Below are positions 42,385-53,259 of a stretch of 64,000 nucleotides of DNA, piece by piece. Every line of letters starts with the position of its first letter. Position 1 is the first letter of the stretch. Location: NCBI RefSeq assembly GCF_001989615.1, contig NZ_CP019067.1:1550001-1614000 (forward strand). Reading direction: 5' to 3'. A program made the position numbers and the translations under genes. Source of the DNA: Halorientalis sp. IM1011. GTDB lineage: Archaea; Halobacteriota; Halobacteria; Halobacteriales; Haloarculaceae. The notes under the pieces were generated by a model. It did not search any database. It saw nothing but the letters and a program-made list of their open reading frames with translations, and was not told the origin of the DNA.

Positions 42385-43104
42385 TTGAGTGTGAGTCTGT
42401 TTCCCACGCGGCAGTGGCTCGACGCGTACCGGCGCGAGATCAACGAGAGCGCCGCGTTCGACGACGTCGGTGTCGGCTGGGGCGTGGGTTCGAACGGTGA
42501 CGTGCTGATCGTGGTGGAGGATCTGCCGCTTGCGGAGACGCGACTCGGTGAGTTACCCGACGTGGTGTTCGACGGCGTGCCAGAGACCGTCGAGGAGGAC
42601 CTCGTGGACGTCACGCTCGACGAGGCACCCGAACTGATGGACCGAACGGTGCGTCAGCACTTCCCGCCGGTGGCCCAGCGCCTCCTCGACCAGCTCGAAA
42701 CCTGCGTCGTCGACGGGAACATCTACTGTTACATCGGGCTGGAGAACGGCAACTGTCCGGAAGTCGAGATCCTCGACGGGCCCGACGAGCGTGAGGTGAA
42801 CGCGGTGCTGGAAGCGCCCTGGAACGTCTGGCAGGCGATCATCGACGGGCGGCCGGCGACCTCGGCGGTGCTGGGCGGCGACCTCTCCGTCGAGACCGAC
42901 GGGCCGCTGGGCCCGCAGACGCTGACGATGCTGCAGTTGCTCGGCGACGTGGCCGCCGACGTGGAGACGACGTTCCTCTTCGAGCAGCCGCGTCGCTCGA
43001 TGCCCGACCTCGTGCTGGACGAGACCGTCCGGCAACCCGCCGCCGTCCAGAAACTGGCCTACCGGCAAGCCGCACTGACCAGCCGGCTGTTCAACGTTTT
43101 CTGA
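42385..43104 (+). CDS. Conserved haloarchaeal protein, function unknown (non-ATG start)
   Basis: A 239-residue soluble acidic protein beginning SVSLFPTRQWLDAYRREINE. The first half (GWGVGSNGDVLIVVEDLPLA) resembles an SCP2-type sterol-carrier fold, and the middle segment has VDGNIYCYIGLENGNCPEVE with two cysteines followed by WNVWQAIIDGRPATSAVLGG. I do not recognise a named family with confidence. No ATG exists near the N-terminus; TTG at 42385 or GTG at 42391 is used. It converges with metY, 13 nt between stops. Confidence 0.65.
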   Translation: MSVSLFPTRQWLDAYRREINESAAFDDVGVGWGVGSNGDVLIVVEDLPLAETRLGELPDVVFDGVPETVEEDLVDVTLDEAPELMDRTVRQHFPPVAQRLLDQLETCVVDGNIYCYIGLENGNCPEVEILDGPDEREVNAVLEAPWNVWQAIIDGRPATSAVLGGDLSVETDGPLGPQTLTMLQLLGDVAADVETTFLFEQPRRSMPDLVLDETVRQPAAVQKLAYRQAALTSRLFNVF

Positions 43105-43117
43105 GCCAGACGCCGGC

Positions 43118-44410
43118 TCAGGTCGACTGCGCGATGGCCTGATCGAGGTCGGCTTTGATGTCCTCGACGCCCTCCAGCCCGACCGAGAGCCGGACGAGGT
43201 CGTCCGTGACGCCCGCGGCTTCCTTCTCCTCCTCGGTGAGTTGCTGGTGGGTCGTGCTGGCGGGGTGGATGATGAGCGTCTTCGCGTCGCCGACGTTGGC
43301 CAGCAGGCTGGCGAGTTCCGTCGACTCGACGGTGCCGCGGGCGGCGTCGTAGCCGCCCTCCAGTCCGAAGGTGATCATGCCGCCGTACCCGCCGTCCAGA
43401 TACTCGCTGGCGTTGTCGTGGGTCTCGTGGTCCTCCAACCCGGGGTAGGTGACCCACGAGACTTCGGGGTGGTCCTGCAAGAACTCCGCGACGGCCATCG
43501 CGTTCTCGCAGTGACCGCGCATCCGCTGGGGCAGCGTCTCGACGCCCTGCAGGGTCTGCCAGGCGTCGAAGGGGGACTGCTGGTTGCCCAGATCGCGCAG
43601 GCCGCGAGCGATGGCGGTGTAGGTGAACGCCTGCTCGCCCATCGCCTCGGCGAAGTTGACGCCATGGTAGGCGGGGTTGTCCTGGGCGATCTCGGGGTAG
43701 TCCTCGGCGTGGGCCTGCCAGTCGAAGTTGCCCCCGTCGACGACGACGCCGCCGACGGTCGTCCCCGACCCGTGGATCCACTTCGTCGTCGAGTTCCAGA
43801 CGAGGTTCGCGCCGTGCTCGATCGGGTTGCACAGGTACGGCGTCGCGAACGTGTTGTCCATGAACAGCGGAATCCCGTGATCCTCGGCGATCTCGGCCAG
43901 CCGGTCGATGTCGGGCGTCACCAGCGCGGGGTTGCCGATGGTCTCACAGTGGATGTACTTCGTGTTCTCGTCGATGGCCTCCTCGTAGGCCTCGTAGTCC
44001 AGCGTGTCGACGAAGCGGGCCTCGACGCCCTTCCTGGGGAGCGTGTGGGAGTAGTAGGTGTAGGTCCCTCCATAGAGCGAGGAGGCAGTGACGATGTTGT
44101 CACCGGGGCCAGCCAGCACGAAGTCCGTCAGATTGAGCGCGCCCATCCCGGAGGCGGTGGCGACCGCGCCGACGCCACCCTCCAGCGCAGCGATGCGTTC
44201 CTGCAGGGTCTCGACGGTGGGGTTCATCAGTCGCGAGTAGATGTACCCCGGTTTCGCCAGCGCGAACTGATCGGCGGCGTCCTCGGCGTCCTCGAAGACG
44301 TAGGAGGTGGTCTGGTAGATCGGCGGCGCACGCGCGCCCGTCGCCGAATCCGGCTCTTCCTGCCCCACGTGGAGGGACTTCGTCTCGATCTGGTCGTCGT
44401 CCTCTGACAT
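43118..44410 (-). CDS. metY: O-acetylhomoserine sulfhydrylase-type enzyme, copy 1
   Basis: A 430-residue Cys/Met-metabolism PLP enzyme. PLP lysine Lys210 in [17 protein letters not shown]; the usual [20 protein letters not shown] start, YSRLMNPTVETLQERIA and VGDAKTLIIHPASTTHQQLT. It condenses O-acetylhomoserine with sulfide (or methanethiol) to homocysteine or methionine. A second, collinear copy (46023-47321) lies beside metX; this copy has its own promoter (GTTATATC about 30 nt before the ATG). Family certain; sulfide versus methanethiol use not decidable. Confidence 0.93.
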   Translation of the reverse strand: MSEDDDQIETKSLHVGQEEPDSATGARAPPIYQTTSYVFEDAEDAADQFALAKPGYIYSRLMNPTVETLQERIAALEGGVGAVATASGMGALNLTDFVLAGPGDNIVTASSLYGGTYTYYSHTLPRKGVEARFVDTLDYEAYEEAIDENTKYIHCETIGNPALVTPDIDRLAEIAEDHGIPLFMDNTFATPYLCNPIEHGANLVWNSTTKWIHGSGTTVGGVVVDGGNFDWQAHAEDYPEIAQDNPAYHGVNFAEAMGEQAFTYTAIARGLRDLGNQQSPFDAWQTLQGVETLPQRMRGHCENAMAVAEFLQDHPEVSWVTYPGLEDHETHDNASEYLDGGYGGMITFGLEGGYDAARGTVESTELASLLANVGDAKTLIIHPASTTHQQLTEEEKEAAGVTDDLVRLSVGLEGVEDIKADLDQAIAQST

Positions 44411-44435
44411 AGGGGAGGGGTTCACACGCCCCGGA

Positions 44436-44443
44436 GATATAAC
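44436..44443 (-). promoter_or_regulatory. TATA box of metY copy 1
   Basis: Minus-strand GTTATATC, centred about 30 nt before the ATG at 44410. Confidence 0.55.
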
Positions 44444-44540
44444 TGTCCACTCGTCGATGACAGATCCCGAATACGTTCGTCGGCGGAACGACACCCCGAT
44501 GTGGATAGGTTCATATTCGCGCGACGAGACGTTCCCGGCG

Positions 44541-44801
44541 ATGAGTGGTCGTGTCGGTCGAACCGGGAGCGTCGTACTCGAACGACTCAGCGACAATCCG
44601 CTGGCCGTCGCCGGGTTCGTCGCTGCTCTCGGGGCCGCCGTGGTCGTGCTCGCGACGGCCAGTGCGAGAAGTGGAGCCACGCCGACGGATCCGGGGGACG
44701 CGGCGGCGATACTGGGAGCCGTCCCCGCCGTCGCGATGGCACAGCCGGCCTACGTCGCGGCGTTTCTGGTAGGTGTAGTCGCGACTGTCTACGCGCGGTA
44801 G
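44541..44801 (+). CDS. Small membrane protein, function unknown
   Basis: An 86-residue protein starting MSGRVGRTGSVVLERLSDNP, with two hydrophobic helices (about 23-42 and 65-84) separated by a Thr/Pro/Asp-rich loop. The start is chosen downstream of a TTCATATTC element (~44508-44516) at roughly leaderless distance. It converges with metX, 14 nt between stops, and is divergent from metY copy 1. No family recognised. Confidence 0.6.
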   Translation: MSGRVGRTGSVVLERLSDNPLAVAGFVAALGAAVVVLATASARSGATPTDPGDAAAILGAVPAVAMAQPAYVAAFLVGVVATVYAR

Positions 44802-44815
44802 TGAGTCGCGGCGAG

Positions 44816-46021
44816 TCAGGAGAACAGACTCGTGTGGACGGGCGCGAACTGACTCTCCTCGTCGTCGCTCTCGGCGGTGTCGGTGATCGCCTTCCCAGTC
44901 ACGCCCTCGTCGAGGAAGTCAGCGAGCGGCGGGCCGACCTTCTCGGGTTCGACGAGGAAGGCGTCGTGGCCGTGGTCCGATTCGACGACGTGGTGGGCGA
45001 CGGGCGTGCCGAGGTCGCGGAAGGCCTCGGCGACCTGCTCGGACTGTTCGGTGGTGAAGTGCCAGTCGCCGGTGAACGAGAGTAGCAGCGCCTCGCCCTC
45101 GAAGGCGCTCAGGGCGTCGGCGTCGTCCTCGAAGCCCGCGGCGAGGTCGTAGTTGTCCATCGAGCGGGTCAGGTACAGGTAGGAGTTGGCGTCGAACCGC
45201 TCGACGAACTTCTCGGCCTGGTAATCGAGGTAGGACTCCACGTCCCGGTAGGGGAAGAACGTGCCCGCGGCGTCGACGGGGAAGGTGCGCATGGCGTCCC
45301 GGCCCGCCGCACGGCGGCCGAACTTCTGTTCCATGGAGGCCTTCGAGAGGTACATGATGTGGCCTATTTGCCGCGCCAAAGCCAACCCGTCCGTGGGCTT
45401 CGCGTCGGTGTCGTAGTACTCCCCGCCCTGCCAGTCGTCGTCGGTGGTGATGGCGCGGCGGGCGACGGCGTCCAGTGCGAGACACTGCGGGTCGAGGCGG
45501 GCGGCGGCGGCGATGGACACGACTCGCTCGACGTGGTCGGGGTGGCGTTTCGCCCAGTCCAGTGCGTTCATGCCGCCGACGCTGCCGCCGACGACCGCGT
45601 GGAGGTGGGGGATCCCGAGTTCGTCCAGCAGGCGGCGCTGGGCCTCGGTCCAGTCGCCGACGGTGACGGCGGGGAAGTCGGTGCCGTAGGGCTCGCCGGT
45701 CTCGGGGTTCTCGCTGGCCGGGCCGGTGGTGCCGTAGCAGGAGCCGGGGACGTTGGCACAGACGACGTAGTACTCGGTGGTGTCGACGGCCTTGCCGGGG
45801 CCGACGATGTCGTCCCACCACGCGCGGGCCTGACCGCTCGTTCCCTCGCCGGTCCGGTGGCCGGCGACGTGTGAACTGCCGGTCAGGGCGTGACAGACCA
45901 GCACCGCGTTCTCGCCGGTGAACTCGCCGTAGGCCTCGTAGGCGATCTCGAGGTCGGGGATCGACTCCCCGCACTCGAACTCGAACTCGCCGACCGAGAC
46001 CGTGTCGCGTTCGACCTCCAT
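44816..46021 (-). CDS. metX: Homoserine O-acetyltransferase
   Basis: A 401-residue alpha/beta-hydrolase acyltransferase. The nucleophile is Ser147 in [32 protein letters not shown] (~325-340) carries the catalytic Asp and [13 protein letters not shown] the His. It acetylates homoserine with acetyl-CoA, making the MetY substrate. It starts 1 nt after the stop of metY copy 2, so the two are co-translated on the minus strand. Could use succinyl-CoA, as some homologues do, but the family default is acetyl. Confidence 0.94.
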   Translation of the reverse strand: MEVERDTVSVGEFEFECGESIPDLEIAYEAYGEFTGENAVLVCHALTGSSHVAGHRTGEGTSGQARAWWDDIVGPGKAVDTTEYYVVCANVPGSCYGTTGPASENPETGEPYGTDFPAVTVGDWTEAQRRLLDELGIPHLHAVVGGSVGGMNALDWAKRHPDHVERVVSIAAAARLDPQCLALDAVARRAITTDDDWQGGEYYDTDAKPTDGLALARQIGHIMYLSKASMEQKFGRRAAGRDAMRTFPVDAAGTFFPYRDVESYLDYQAEKFVERFDANSYLYLTRSMDNYDLAAGFEDDADALSAFEGEALLLSFTGDWHFTTEQSEQVAEAFRDLGTPVAHHVVESDHGHDAFLVEPEKVGPPLADFLDEGVTGKAITDTAESDDEESQFAPVHTSLFS

Positions 46022-46022
46022 G

Positions 46023-47321
46023 TTACGCTCCGGTCGCTGTCCCGATGGCTTGGTCCAGGTCCGCCTTGATATCTTCGACGTCCTCGATGCCGACCGAGAG
46101 TCGCAGGAGGTCGGGCGTGACGCCGCTCGCGCGCTGTTCCTCCTCGGTCAACTGCGCGTGGGTCGTGCTGGCGGGGTGGACCACGAGCGTCTTCGCGTCG
46201 CCGACGTTGGCGAGGAACTGGCCCAGCTCCATCGCCTCGCAGACGGCCCGACCGGCGTCGTAGCCGCCCTCCAGTCCGAAGGCGAGCATCCCGCCGTACC
46301 CCCCTTCCAGATACTCGCTGGCGTTGCCGTGGGTCTCGTGGCTCTCCAGTCCGGGGTAGGTGACCCACGATACCTCGGGGTGGTCGGAGAGGTATTCCGC
46401 GACGGCCATCGCGTTCTCGCAGTGGCGCTCCATCCGAACGGCGAGCGTCTCCGACCCCTGCAGGGTCTGGAAGGCGTCGAAGGGTTTCTGCCCGTCGCCG
46501 AGCACGCGGAGAGCGCGATAGCGGGCGGCGGCGGCGAAGGCGCGGTCGCCGAACCGCTCGCTGAAGTTCGTGCCGTCGAAGGCGGGATTTGGCGCACCGA
46601 TCTCGGGATACTTCTCGGGGAACTCGCCCCAGGGGAAGGAACCACCGTCGACGAGGACGCCGCCGACGGTGGTTCCCGAGCCGTGGATCCACTTCGTCGT
46701 CGACTCCCAGACGACGTCCGCACCGTGGTCGAGCGGGTTGCAGAGCGCGGGCGTGCCGAAGGTGTTGTCGACGAACAGCGGCACGTCGTTTTCCTCGCAG
46801 ACGGCGGCCAGTTCCTCGAAGTCCGGGGTCACGAGCGACGGGTTACCGATGGTCTCACAGTGGACGTAGGCGGTGTTCTCGTCGATGGCGTCGTCGTAGG
46901 CCGCGTAGTCCAGCGTGTCGACGAAGCGGGCCTCGACGCCGCGTCGGCGGGCGTTGTGCGAGAGGTAGGTGTGAGTCCCGCCGTAGATAGAGGAAGCGGA
47001 GACCACGTTGTCGCCCGCGTCCGCGAGCACGCTGGTGGCCGCGTCGAGCGCCGCCATCCCCGCGCCCGTGGCGACGGCGTCGACCCCGTTCTCCAGCGAG
47101 GCCAGCCGTTCCTCCAGCATCCGGACCGTCGGATTGTGAAACCGCGAGTAGATGTTGCCCTCGCCCTCCAGCGCGAACAGATCAGCCGCGTGGTCCGCGT
47201 CCTCGAAGACGTAAGACGTAGTCTGATAGATCGGCGGCGCACGCGCCCCTGTCGCCGGATCCGGCTCCTCCTGCCCGGCGTGGACACAGCGCGTCCCGAA
47301 CCGTCGCGTGTCGTCGGTCAT
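46023..47321 (-). CDS. metY: O-acetylhomoserine sulfhydrylase-type enzyme, copy 2
   Basis: A 432-residue paralogue of the enzyme at 43118-44410. The first 210 residues align without a gap, and the PLP lysine again is Lys210 ([17 protein letters not shown]). It differs in the substrate loops (e.g. [37 protein letters not shown]), which suggests distinct sulfur acceptors or donors. Directly coupled to metX (1-nt gap). The start at 47321 is an ATG; an upstream in-frame start at 47348 lies within the AT-rich promoter. Confidence 0.93.
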   Translation of the reverse strand: MTDDTRRFGTRCVHAGQEEPDPATGARAPPIYQTTSYVFEDADHAADLFALEGEGNIYSRFHNPTVRMLEERLASLENGVDAVATGAGMAALDAATSVLADAGDNVVSASSIYGGTHTYLSHNARRRGVEARFVDTLDYAAYDDAIDENTAYVHCETIGNPSLVTPDFEELAAVCEENDVPLFVDNTFGTPALCNPLDHGADVVWESTTKWIHGSGTTVGGVLVDGGSFPWGEFPEKYPEIGAPNPAFDGTNFSERFGDRAFAAAARYRALRVLGDGQKPFDAFQTLQGSETLAVRMERHCENAMAVAEYLSDHPEVSWVTYPGLESHETHGNASEYLEGGYGGMLAFGLEGGYDAGRAVCEAMELGQFLANVGDAKTLVVHPASTTHAQLTEEEQRASGVTPDLLRLSVGIEDVEDIKADLDQAIGTATGA

Positions 47322-47457
47322 GTATGACACGCATATATCTCTAGCCATCTATAACCGAGAGTTACGGCAATATTTCTGTGAGTGTTCATCCCACGCAAGG
47401 AGAGGGCGGTCCGCCACACCGTGGACCGATAACAGAGAAAGCGAGAAAGTAGCGGGC

Positions 47458-47808
47458 TCAGGCGTCCGATTCGGTCGGCGTGGCGGTCGTGTTGTCCGTC
47501 GGCGTGGTCGGACTCGTCGAGCCGTTGGGCGCGGTCTCGTTGCCACACGGTTCCTCTTCGAGGATCTCGTCGATCGCCAGATTGGCCAGTTTCTCGCCGG
47601 TGAGGACGAAGCCGTCGTCGCTCACGTTCTTCTTGGACTCCTCGTAGTCGGACGCGTTCGTCCGGTTCTGGAGCCGGTCCTGGGAGATGTTCTCGGTCTT
47701 GTTTACGGGTTCACACTGACTCGAATCGACCGCGCCGGACGCCACCGCGATCCCGGTACCGGCGAGGACCGCGAGCACCGCCATCAGGAGTGTACGTTTT
47801 CTGACCAT
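47458..47808 (-). CDS. Secreted hypothetical protein
   Basis: A 116-residue protein with an N-terminal signal sequence (MVRKRTLLMAVLAVLAGTGI, cleavage after about AVASG) and a mature part with two cysteines (SQCEPVN and EEPCGNE) that could form a disulfide. Many NxT/NxS sequons (NKT, NIS, NRT, NAS, NVS, NET, NGS, NTT) suggest heavy N-glycosylation. The C-terminus is Thr/Pro-rich, typical of surface-attached or exported haloarchaeal proteins. Function unknown. Confidence 0.75.
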   Translation of the reverse strand: MVRKRTLLMAVLAVLAGTGIAVASGAVDSSQCEPVNKTENISQDRLQNRTNASDYEESKKNVSDDGFVLTGEKLANLAIDEILEEEPCGNETAPNGSTSPTTPTDNTTATPTESDA

Positions 47809-47961
47809 CTGTGTCGGGGACCTCCGTGCCGGGAGTTGCTAGTTGTATTCTTTCATTTCCTATTTGGAATTTACGGTCTGCCGTCGGACCGCCCGCCCTC
47901 GGAGTCGCGTGGGAAACGAGAAGATTGATTTCGGGCCAGCGGGTGAATCAGTGCAGTCGCG

Positions 47962-48699
47962 ATGTCCGCCGAGTTACCTGTCGATGCCAGTGACGATCCC
48001 CGCCTTCACACCGACCACGTGCGCCACCTGCCGGGCGACGGCGACGCGCGCGCCGTCACGCTCGTCGGCGTCGTCCACGACCACCCCGCGAGCCGGTATC
48101 GAGTCCACGAACTCGTCGCCGCGCTCGACCCCGCCGTCCTCGCGGTCGAGGTCGCGCCGCTCGCGCTCCCGCTGTTCCAGGGCTACGCCGCCGACGAGCG
48201 CGATCTCCCGGCGTTCGGCGGCGAGGTCAGCGCTGCCATCGCCGCCGCCGAGGACGCCCGCGTCGTCGGTATCGACGGCGTCGACGCCGAATTTCTGGAG
48301 ACGCTCGCTCGGGAAATCCTCGACGAGCGCCCCGATCCCGCCACGCTCTCGCGGGTCGGCGCGAGCGTCCTCGGCGTCGTCCGCAGCGCCGTCACCTGCC
48401 GACTCGGCGCGACCGTCGCTTCGGCGACCGGCCTCCGTCTGGAGGTCGACGAGCCGGTGACCCACGAGACGACGCTCGCGGACCCACCCGAGAGACAGGC
48501 CGACGACGAGCGCTCACAGCTGAACCGGAGCCTGACGCTGTTGCGGTGTGCGGACCCGCCGGAACCGGTCCGCATCCGCGACGACGTGCGGGACGAGTGT
48601 ATGGCCAGCCGTCTCGCCGACCTGCGGACCGAGGGCGAGGTCGTGGCGGTCGTGGGTCGGGGACACCTCGATCCGCTGTCCGAGCGCCTCGGCGAGTGA
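47962..48699 (+). CDS. TraB/TIKI-superfamily-like protein
   Basis: A 245-residue soluble protein. VTLVGVVHDHPASRYRVHEL near the N-terminus, LDPAVLAVEVAPLALPLF in the middle and VVAVVGRGHLDPLSERLGE at the C-terminus recapitulate the conserved His, Glu and GH motifs of the TraB/PrgY/TIKI group of putative metallopeptidases. The core between them is shorter than in full TraB proteins and the usual membrane helices are missing. A compact, soluble variant. Upstream of the class V aminotransferase gene but with a separate promoter region. Confidence 0.72.
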   Translation: MSAELPVDASDDPRLHTDHVRHLPGDGDARAVTLVGVVHDHPASRYRVHELVAALDPAVLAVEVAPLALPLFQGYAADERDLPAFGGEVSAAIAAAEDARVVGIDGVDAEFLETLAREILDERPDPATLSRVGASVLGVVRSAVTCRLGATVASATGLRLEVDEPVTHETTLADPPERQADDERSQLNRSLTLLRCADPPEPVRIRDDVRDECMASRLADLRTEGEVVAVVGRGHLDPLSERLGE

Positions 48700-48778
48700 G
48701 GAGGCCGAACGAGCGGCCGGTGAGTGAAGCCGGTATCAAAACTACCATGGCCCCCGGCGGAGGAGGTACGCCTATCAG

Positions 48779-49894
48779 GTGGTTCCGGTGACCAAGAAAC
48801 AGGAATACACGGGCGACTATCCAGAGAAGCGGCTGTATCTCCCCGGTCCGACGGAGGTCCGCGAGGACGTGATCGAGGCGATGGCCGAACCGATGTTCGG
48901 CCACCGCATGGACCGGATGACCGACCTCTACACGACCATCGTCGAGGACACCAAGGAGTTCCTCGGCACCGACCAGAACGTGATCGTCCTCACCGCGTCG
49001 GGGACCGAGTTCTGGGAAGCGACGACGCTCAACCTCGTCGAGGACCGCATGCTCGTCCCCACGAGCGGCGCGTTCAGCGAACGCCAGGCCAACGTGGCCG
49101 AGCGCCTCGGAAAGGACGTGGATCGCATCGAGTACGACTGGGGGCAGGCGGTCAAGCCCGAGGACATCCGGGACGCCCTCGAATCCGGGGCCGACTACGA
49201 CGCCGTCGGCATGGTGATGAACGAGACTTCCACGGGCGTGCGCAACCCCGTCGAGGAGATCGGGGACCTGCTTGGGGACTACCCGGACACCTACTTCGTC
49301 GTCGACGCCATCTCCTGTCTCGGCGGGGATCAGATCGACATCGAGGCCAACAACATCGACTGCATCTTCACCTCCACGCAGAAGGCCTTCGCCATGCCGC
49401 CCGGCCTCGCCGTCTGTACCGTCAGCGACGACGCCTACGAGCGCGAGGCCGAGAAAGGCGACTCCTCGTGGTACGGCGGCTTCCGGCGCACGCTCGACTA
49501 CTACGACCGGAAGGGCCAGACCCACTCCACGCCCGCCATCCCGATCATGCTCGCCTACCGCAAGCAGATGAAACACATGCTGGAGGAGGGCCACGAGGCC
49601 CGCGACCAGCGCCACCGCGAGATGGCCGAGTACACCCGCGAGTGGGCTCGCGAGCACTTCGGGCTCTTCCCCGAGGCGGGGTACGAGTCCCAGACCGTGA
49701 CCTGCGTCGAGAACACCCGCGACATCGACGTGGCCGCGACGGTCGAAGCCGTCTCCGAAGAGTACGACTTCGAGTTCTCCAGCGGCTACGGCGACATCTC
49801 CGAGGAGAGCTTCCGCATCGGCCACATGGGCGAACACACCGTCGAGAGCATCCGGGAACTCACCGACGCCATCGAGGACGTGGCAGGGCTCTGA
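48779..49894 (+). CDS. Class V aminotransferase (serine-pyruvate/alanine-glyoxylate type)
   Basis: A 371-residue PLP aminotransferase of the AGXT/SPT subfamily. RLYLPGPTEVREDVIEAMAE at the N-terminus, VLTASGTEFWEA for phosphate binding, VVDAISCLGGDQIDIEAN for the PLP Asp, and the Schiff-base lysine in FTSTQKAFAMPPGLA. GTG at 48779 (GGAGGAGG about 12 nt upstream) or GTG at 48788 can start it. Members use serine, alanine, aspartate or phosphoserine with glyoxylate, pyruvate or 3-phosphohydroxypyruvate. With serA and serB nearby and no serC seen here, it is a candidate for the missing transaminase. Confidence 0.88.
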   Translation: MVPVTKKQEYTGDYPEKRLYLPGPTEVREDVIEAMAEPMFGHRMDRMTDLYTTIVEDTKEFLGTDQNVIVLTASGTEFWEATTLNLVEDRMLVPTSGAFSERQANVAERLGKDVDRIEYDWGQAVKPEDIRDALESGADYDAVGMVMNETSTGVRNPVEEIGDLLGDYPDTYFVVDAISCLGGDQIDIEANNIDCIFTSTQKAFAMPPGLAVCTVSDDAYEREAEKGDSSWYGGFRRTLDYYDRKGQTHSTPAIPIMLAYRKQMKHMLEEGHEARDQRHREMAEYTREWAREHFGLFPEAGYESQTVTCVENTRDIDVAATVEAVSEEYDFEFSSGYGDISEESFRIGHMGEHTVESIRELTDAIEDVAGL

Positions 49895-52036
<2,142 letters not shown>

Positions 52037-52039
52037 CCC

Positions 52040-52047
52040 AATTTACT
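52040..52047 (+). promoter_or_regulatory. TATA box of the Tat protein gene
   Basis: AATTTACT about 30 nt before the ATG at 52074, immediately after the ligase stop. Confidence 0.5.
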
Positions 52048-52073
52048 TTTTCGTCGGCAGTCTACGCGGAGGC

Positions 52074-52664
52074 ATGCCCTCCCTACCCGATGCCGTCCGG
52101 TCGCTCTCCAGACGCGACCTCCTCGCAGCCGGCGCGGGGAGTCTGCTGACGCTCGGTGCGACCAGCGCGCTCGGTCGGCCGTCCTTGCGGTTCGACGGCG
52201 GTGCGGCGTACATCCACCCCGCGAGCGACCGAACAATCGAAAACGGCCTCCAGCCGGACGGCGACGCCGAGACGTACGTCACGGTCGTCGCCGACGAAGC
52301 GCCCGATGTTGCCGGTCCGGACATCCGTCCGACCTTCCGGGAGCTCCTCGAAACCCCCGAGACCGACGAGGACGGCGGCGTGTTTCACGCGATCATCCAG
52401 ACGCGTTCGACGCCCGAATCCTCCTACTACCTATACCCTGACAGCGTACGCGACCCGCGCTGGCGTGGTCGCGATACGCTCGTCATTCCCGTCGGCGTCG
52501 AGTCCGTGGGACCCTTCGACGGAATAGAAGACGACGACCGTCGGACTCAACTCCAGTCGGCCGCGGAACTGGTGGGGACGGCCATCTGGAGTGTGACCCC
52601 TGCACTGAACCACCTCCCGAGCAACGTCGACCTGGCACAGGTCCACCGGGAGTACGTCGAGTGA
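52074..52664 (+). CDS. Tat-exported protein, function unknown
   Basis: A 196-residue protein with a twin-arginine signal (SLSRRDLLAAGAGSLLTLGA) and probable cleavage after SALG. The mature domain is acidic (YVTVVADEAPDVAGPDIRPT; SYYLYPDSVRDPRWRGRDTL; VIPVGVESVGPF) with no recognised enzyme motif. Secreted folded; no lipobox. Downstream membrane protein has its own promoter. Not a recognised family. Confidence 0.72.
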   Translation: MPSLPDAVRSLSRRDLLAAGAGSLLTLGATSALGRPSLRFDGGAAYIHPASDRTIENGLQPDGDAETYVTVVADEAPDVAGPDIRPTFRELLETPETDEDGGVFHAIIQTRSTPESSYYLYPDSVRDPRWRGRDTLVIPVGVESVGPFDGIEDDDRRTQLQSAAELVGTAIWSVTPALNHLPSNVDLAQVHREYVE

Positions 52665-52730
52665 CGGGTCGGCGAAACCCGCGGTGACGGACGCGGAGCC
52701 TGCACCGAGATGTCTCGCCTCGCTGTCTTC

Positions 52731-52737
52731 TTTATGT
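52731..52737 (+). promoter_or_regulatory. TATA box of the 52761 membrane gene
   Basis: TTTATGT about 28 nt before the ATG at 52761. Confidence 0.5.
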
Positions 52738-52760
52738 CCCCGGCGCGCGTAACTGAACGT

Positions 52761-53114
52761 ATGTTCCTCCAGTTCGGAAATTTCGAGGGGCTGATCGCGC
52801 TCGGGATGGTGTTCGTCGTCTTCGGACTCGGCCTGGCGCTCGTGCTCGGCATCGCGTACATGGAACACCGCAAGGAGATGCGGCTGATCGAGGAAGGCGC
52901 CTACGCGGAGGTCGCCGAGGACGGCCGGGCGTGGATCCTGGCGCTCGGCCTCCTGCTGGTCGCCCTCGGCCTGGGCAACGTCGTCGAGAGCTACCTGGGT
53001 GGGACGGGGATCGAGGGGATCACCGCCTTCCTCGTGGGCGTGGCCGCGCTGACCTACTACGCGATCAAGCGCCGGCAGGGGCAAGCGGGAGGCCCAGGTG
53101 CAGGAGCGGAGTGA
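52761..53114 (+). CDS. Three-helix membrane protein, function unknown
   Basis: A 117-residue protein. Helix 1 (~8-30, LIALGMVFVVFGLGLALVLG), a charged segment (MEHRKEMRLIEEGAYAEVAE), then helix 2 (~57-75) and helix 3 (~82-103). The MEHRKEMRLIE-x-GAYAEV pattern recalls the DUF6249-type membrane proteins, in which a short acidic cytoplasmic loop links the helices, but the match is from memory. Leaderless start at 52761. Confidence 0.65.
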   Translation: MFLQFGNFEGLIALGMVFVVFGLGLALVLGIAYMEHRKEMRLIEEGAYAEVAEDGRAWILALGLLLVALGLGNVVESYLGGTGIEGITAFLVGVAALTYYAIKRRQGQAGGPGAGAE

Positions 53115-53226
53115 CGACGAGACGAGCGCCTGATCCTTCGCGTCCGGTGGAGGTCCCCGTGAGGAGTGTGTTTCGGCCGACGGCGACCGACGACCCCGGT
53201 TCGCACCCGCCGAGAATCGACTGGGC

Positions 53227-53234
53227 ACTATATC
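53227..53234 (+). promoter_or_regulatory. TATA box of the DUF6544 gene
   Basis: ACTATATC about 30 nt before the ATG at 53260. Confidence 0.5.
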
Positions 53235-53259
53235 CGCGCGGGAGGGCTACCGAGAGCCG

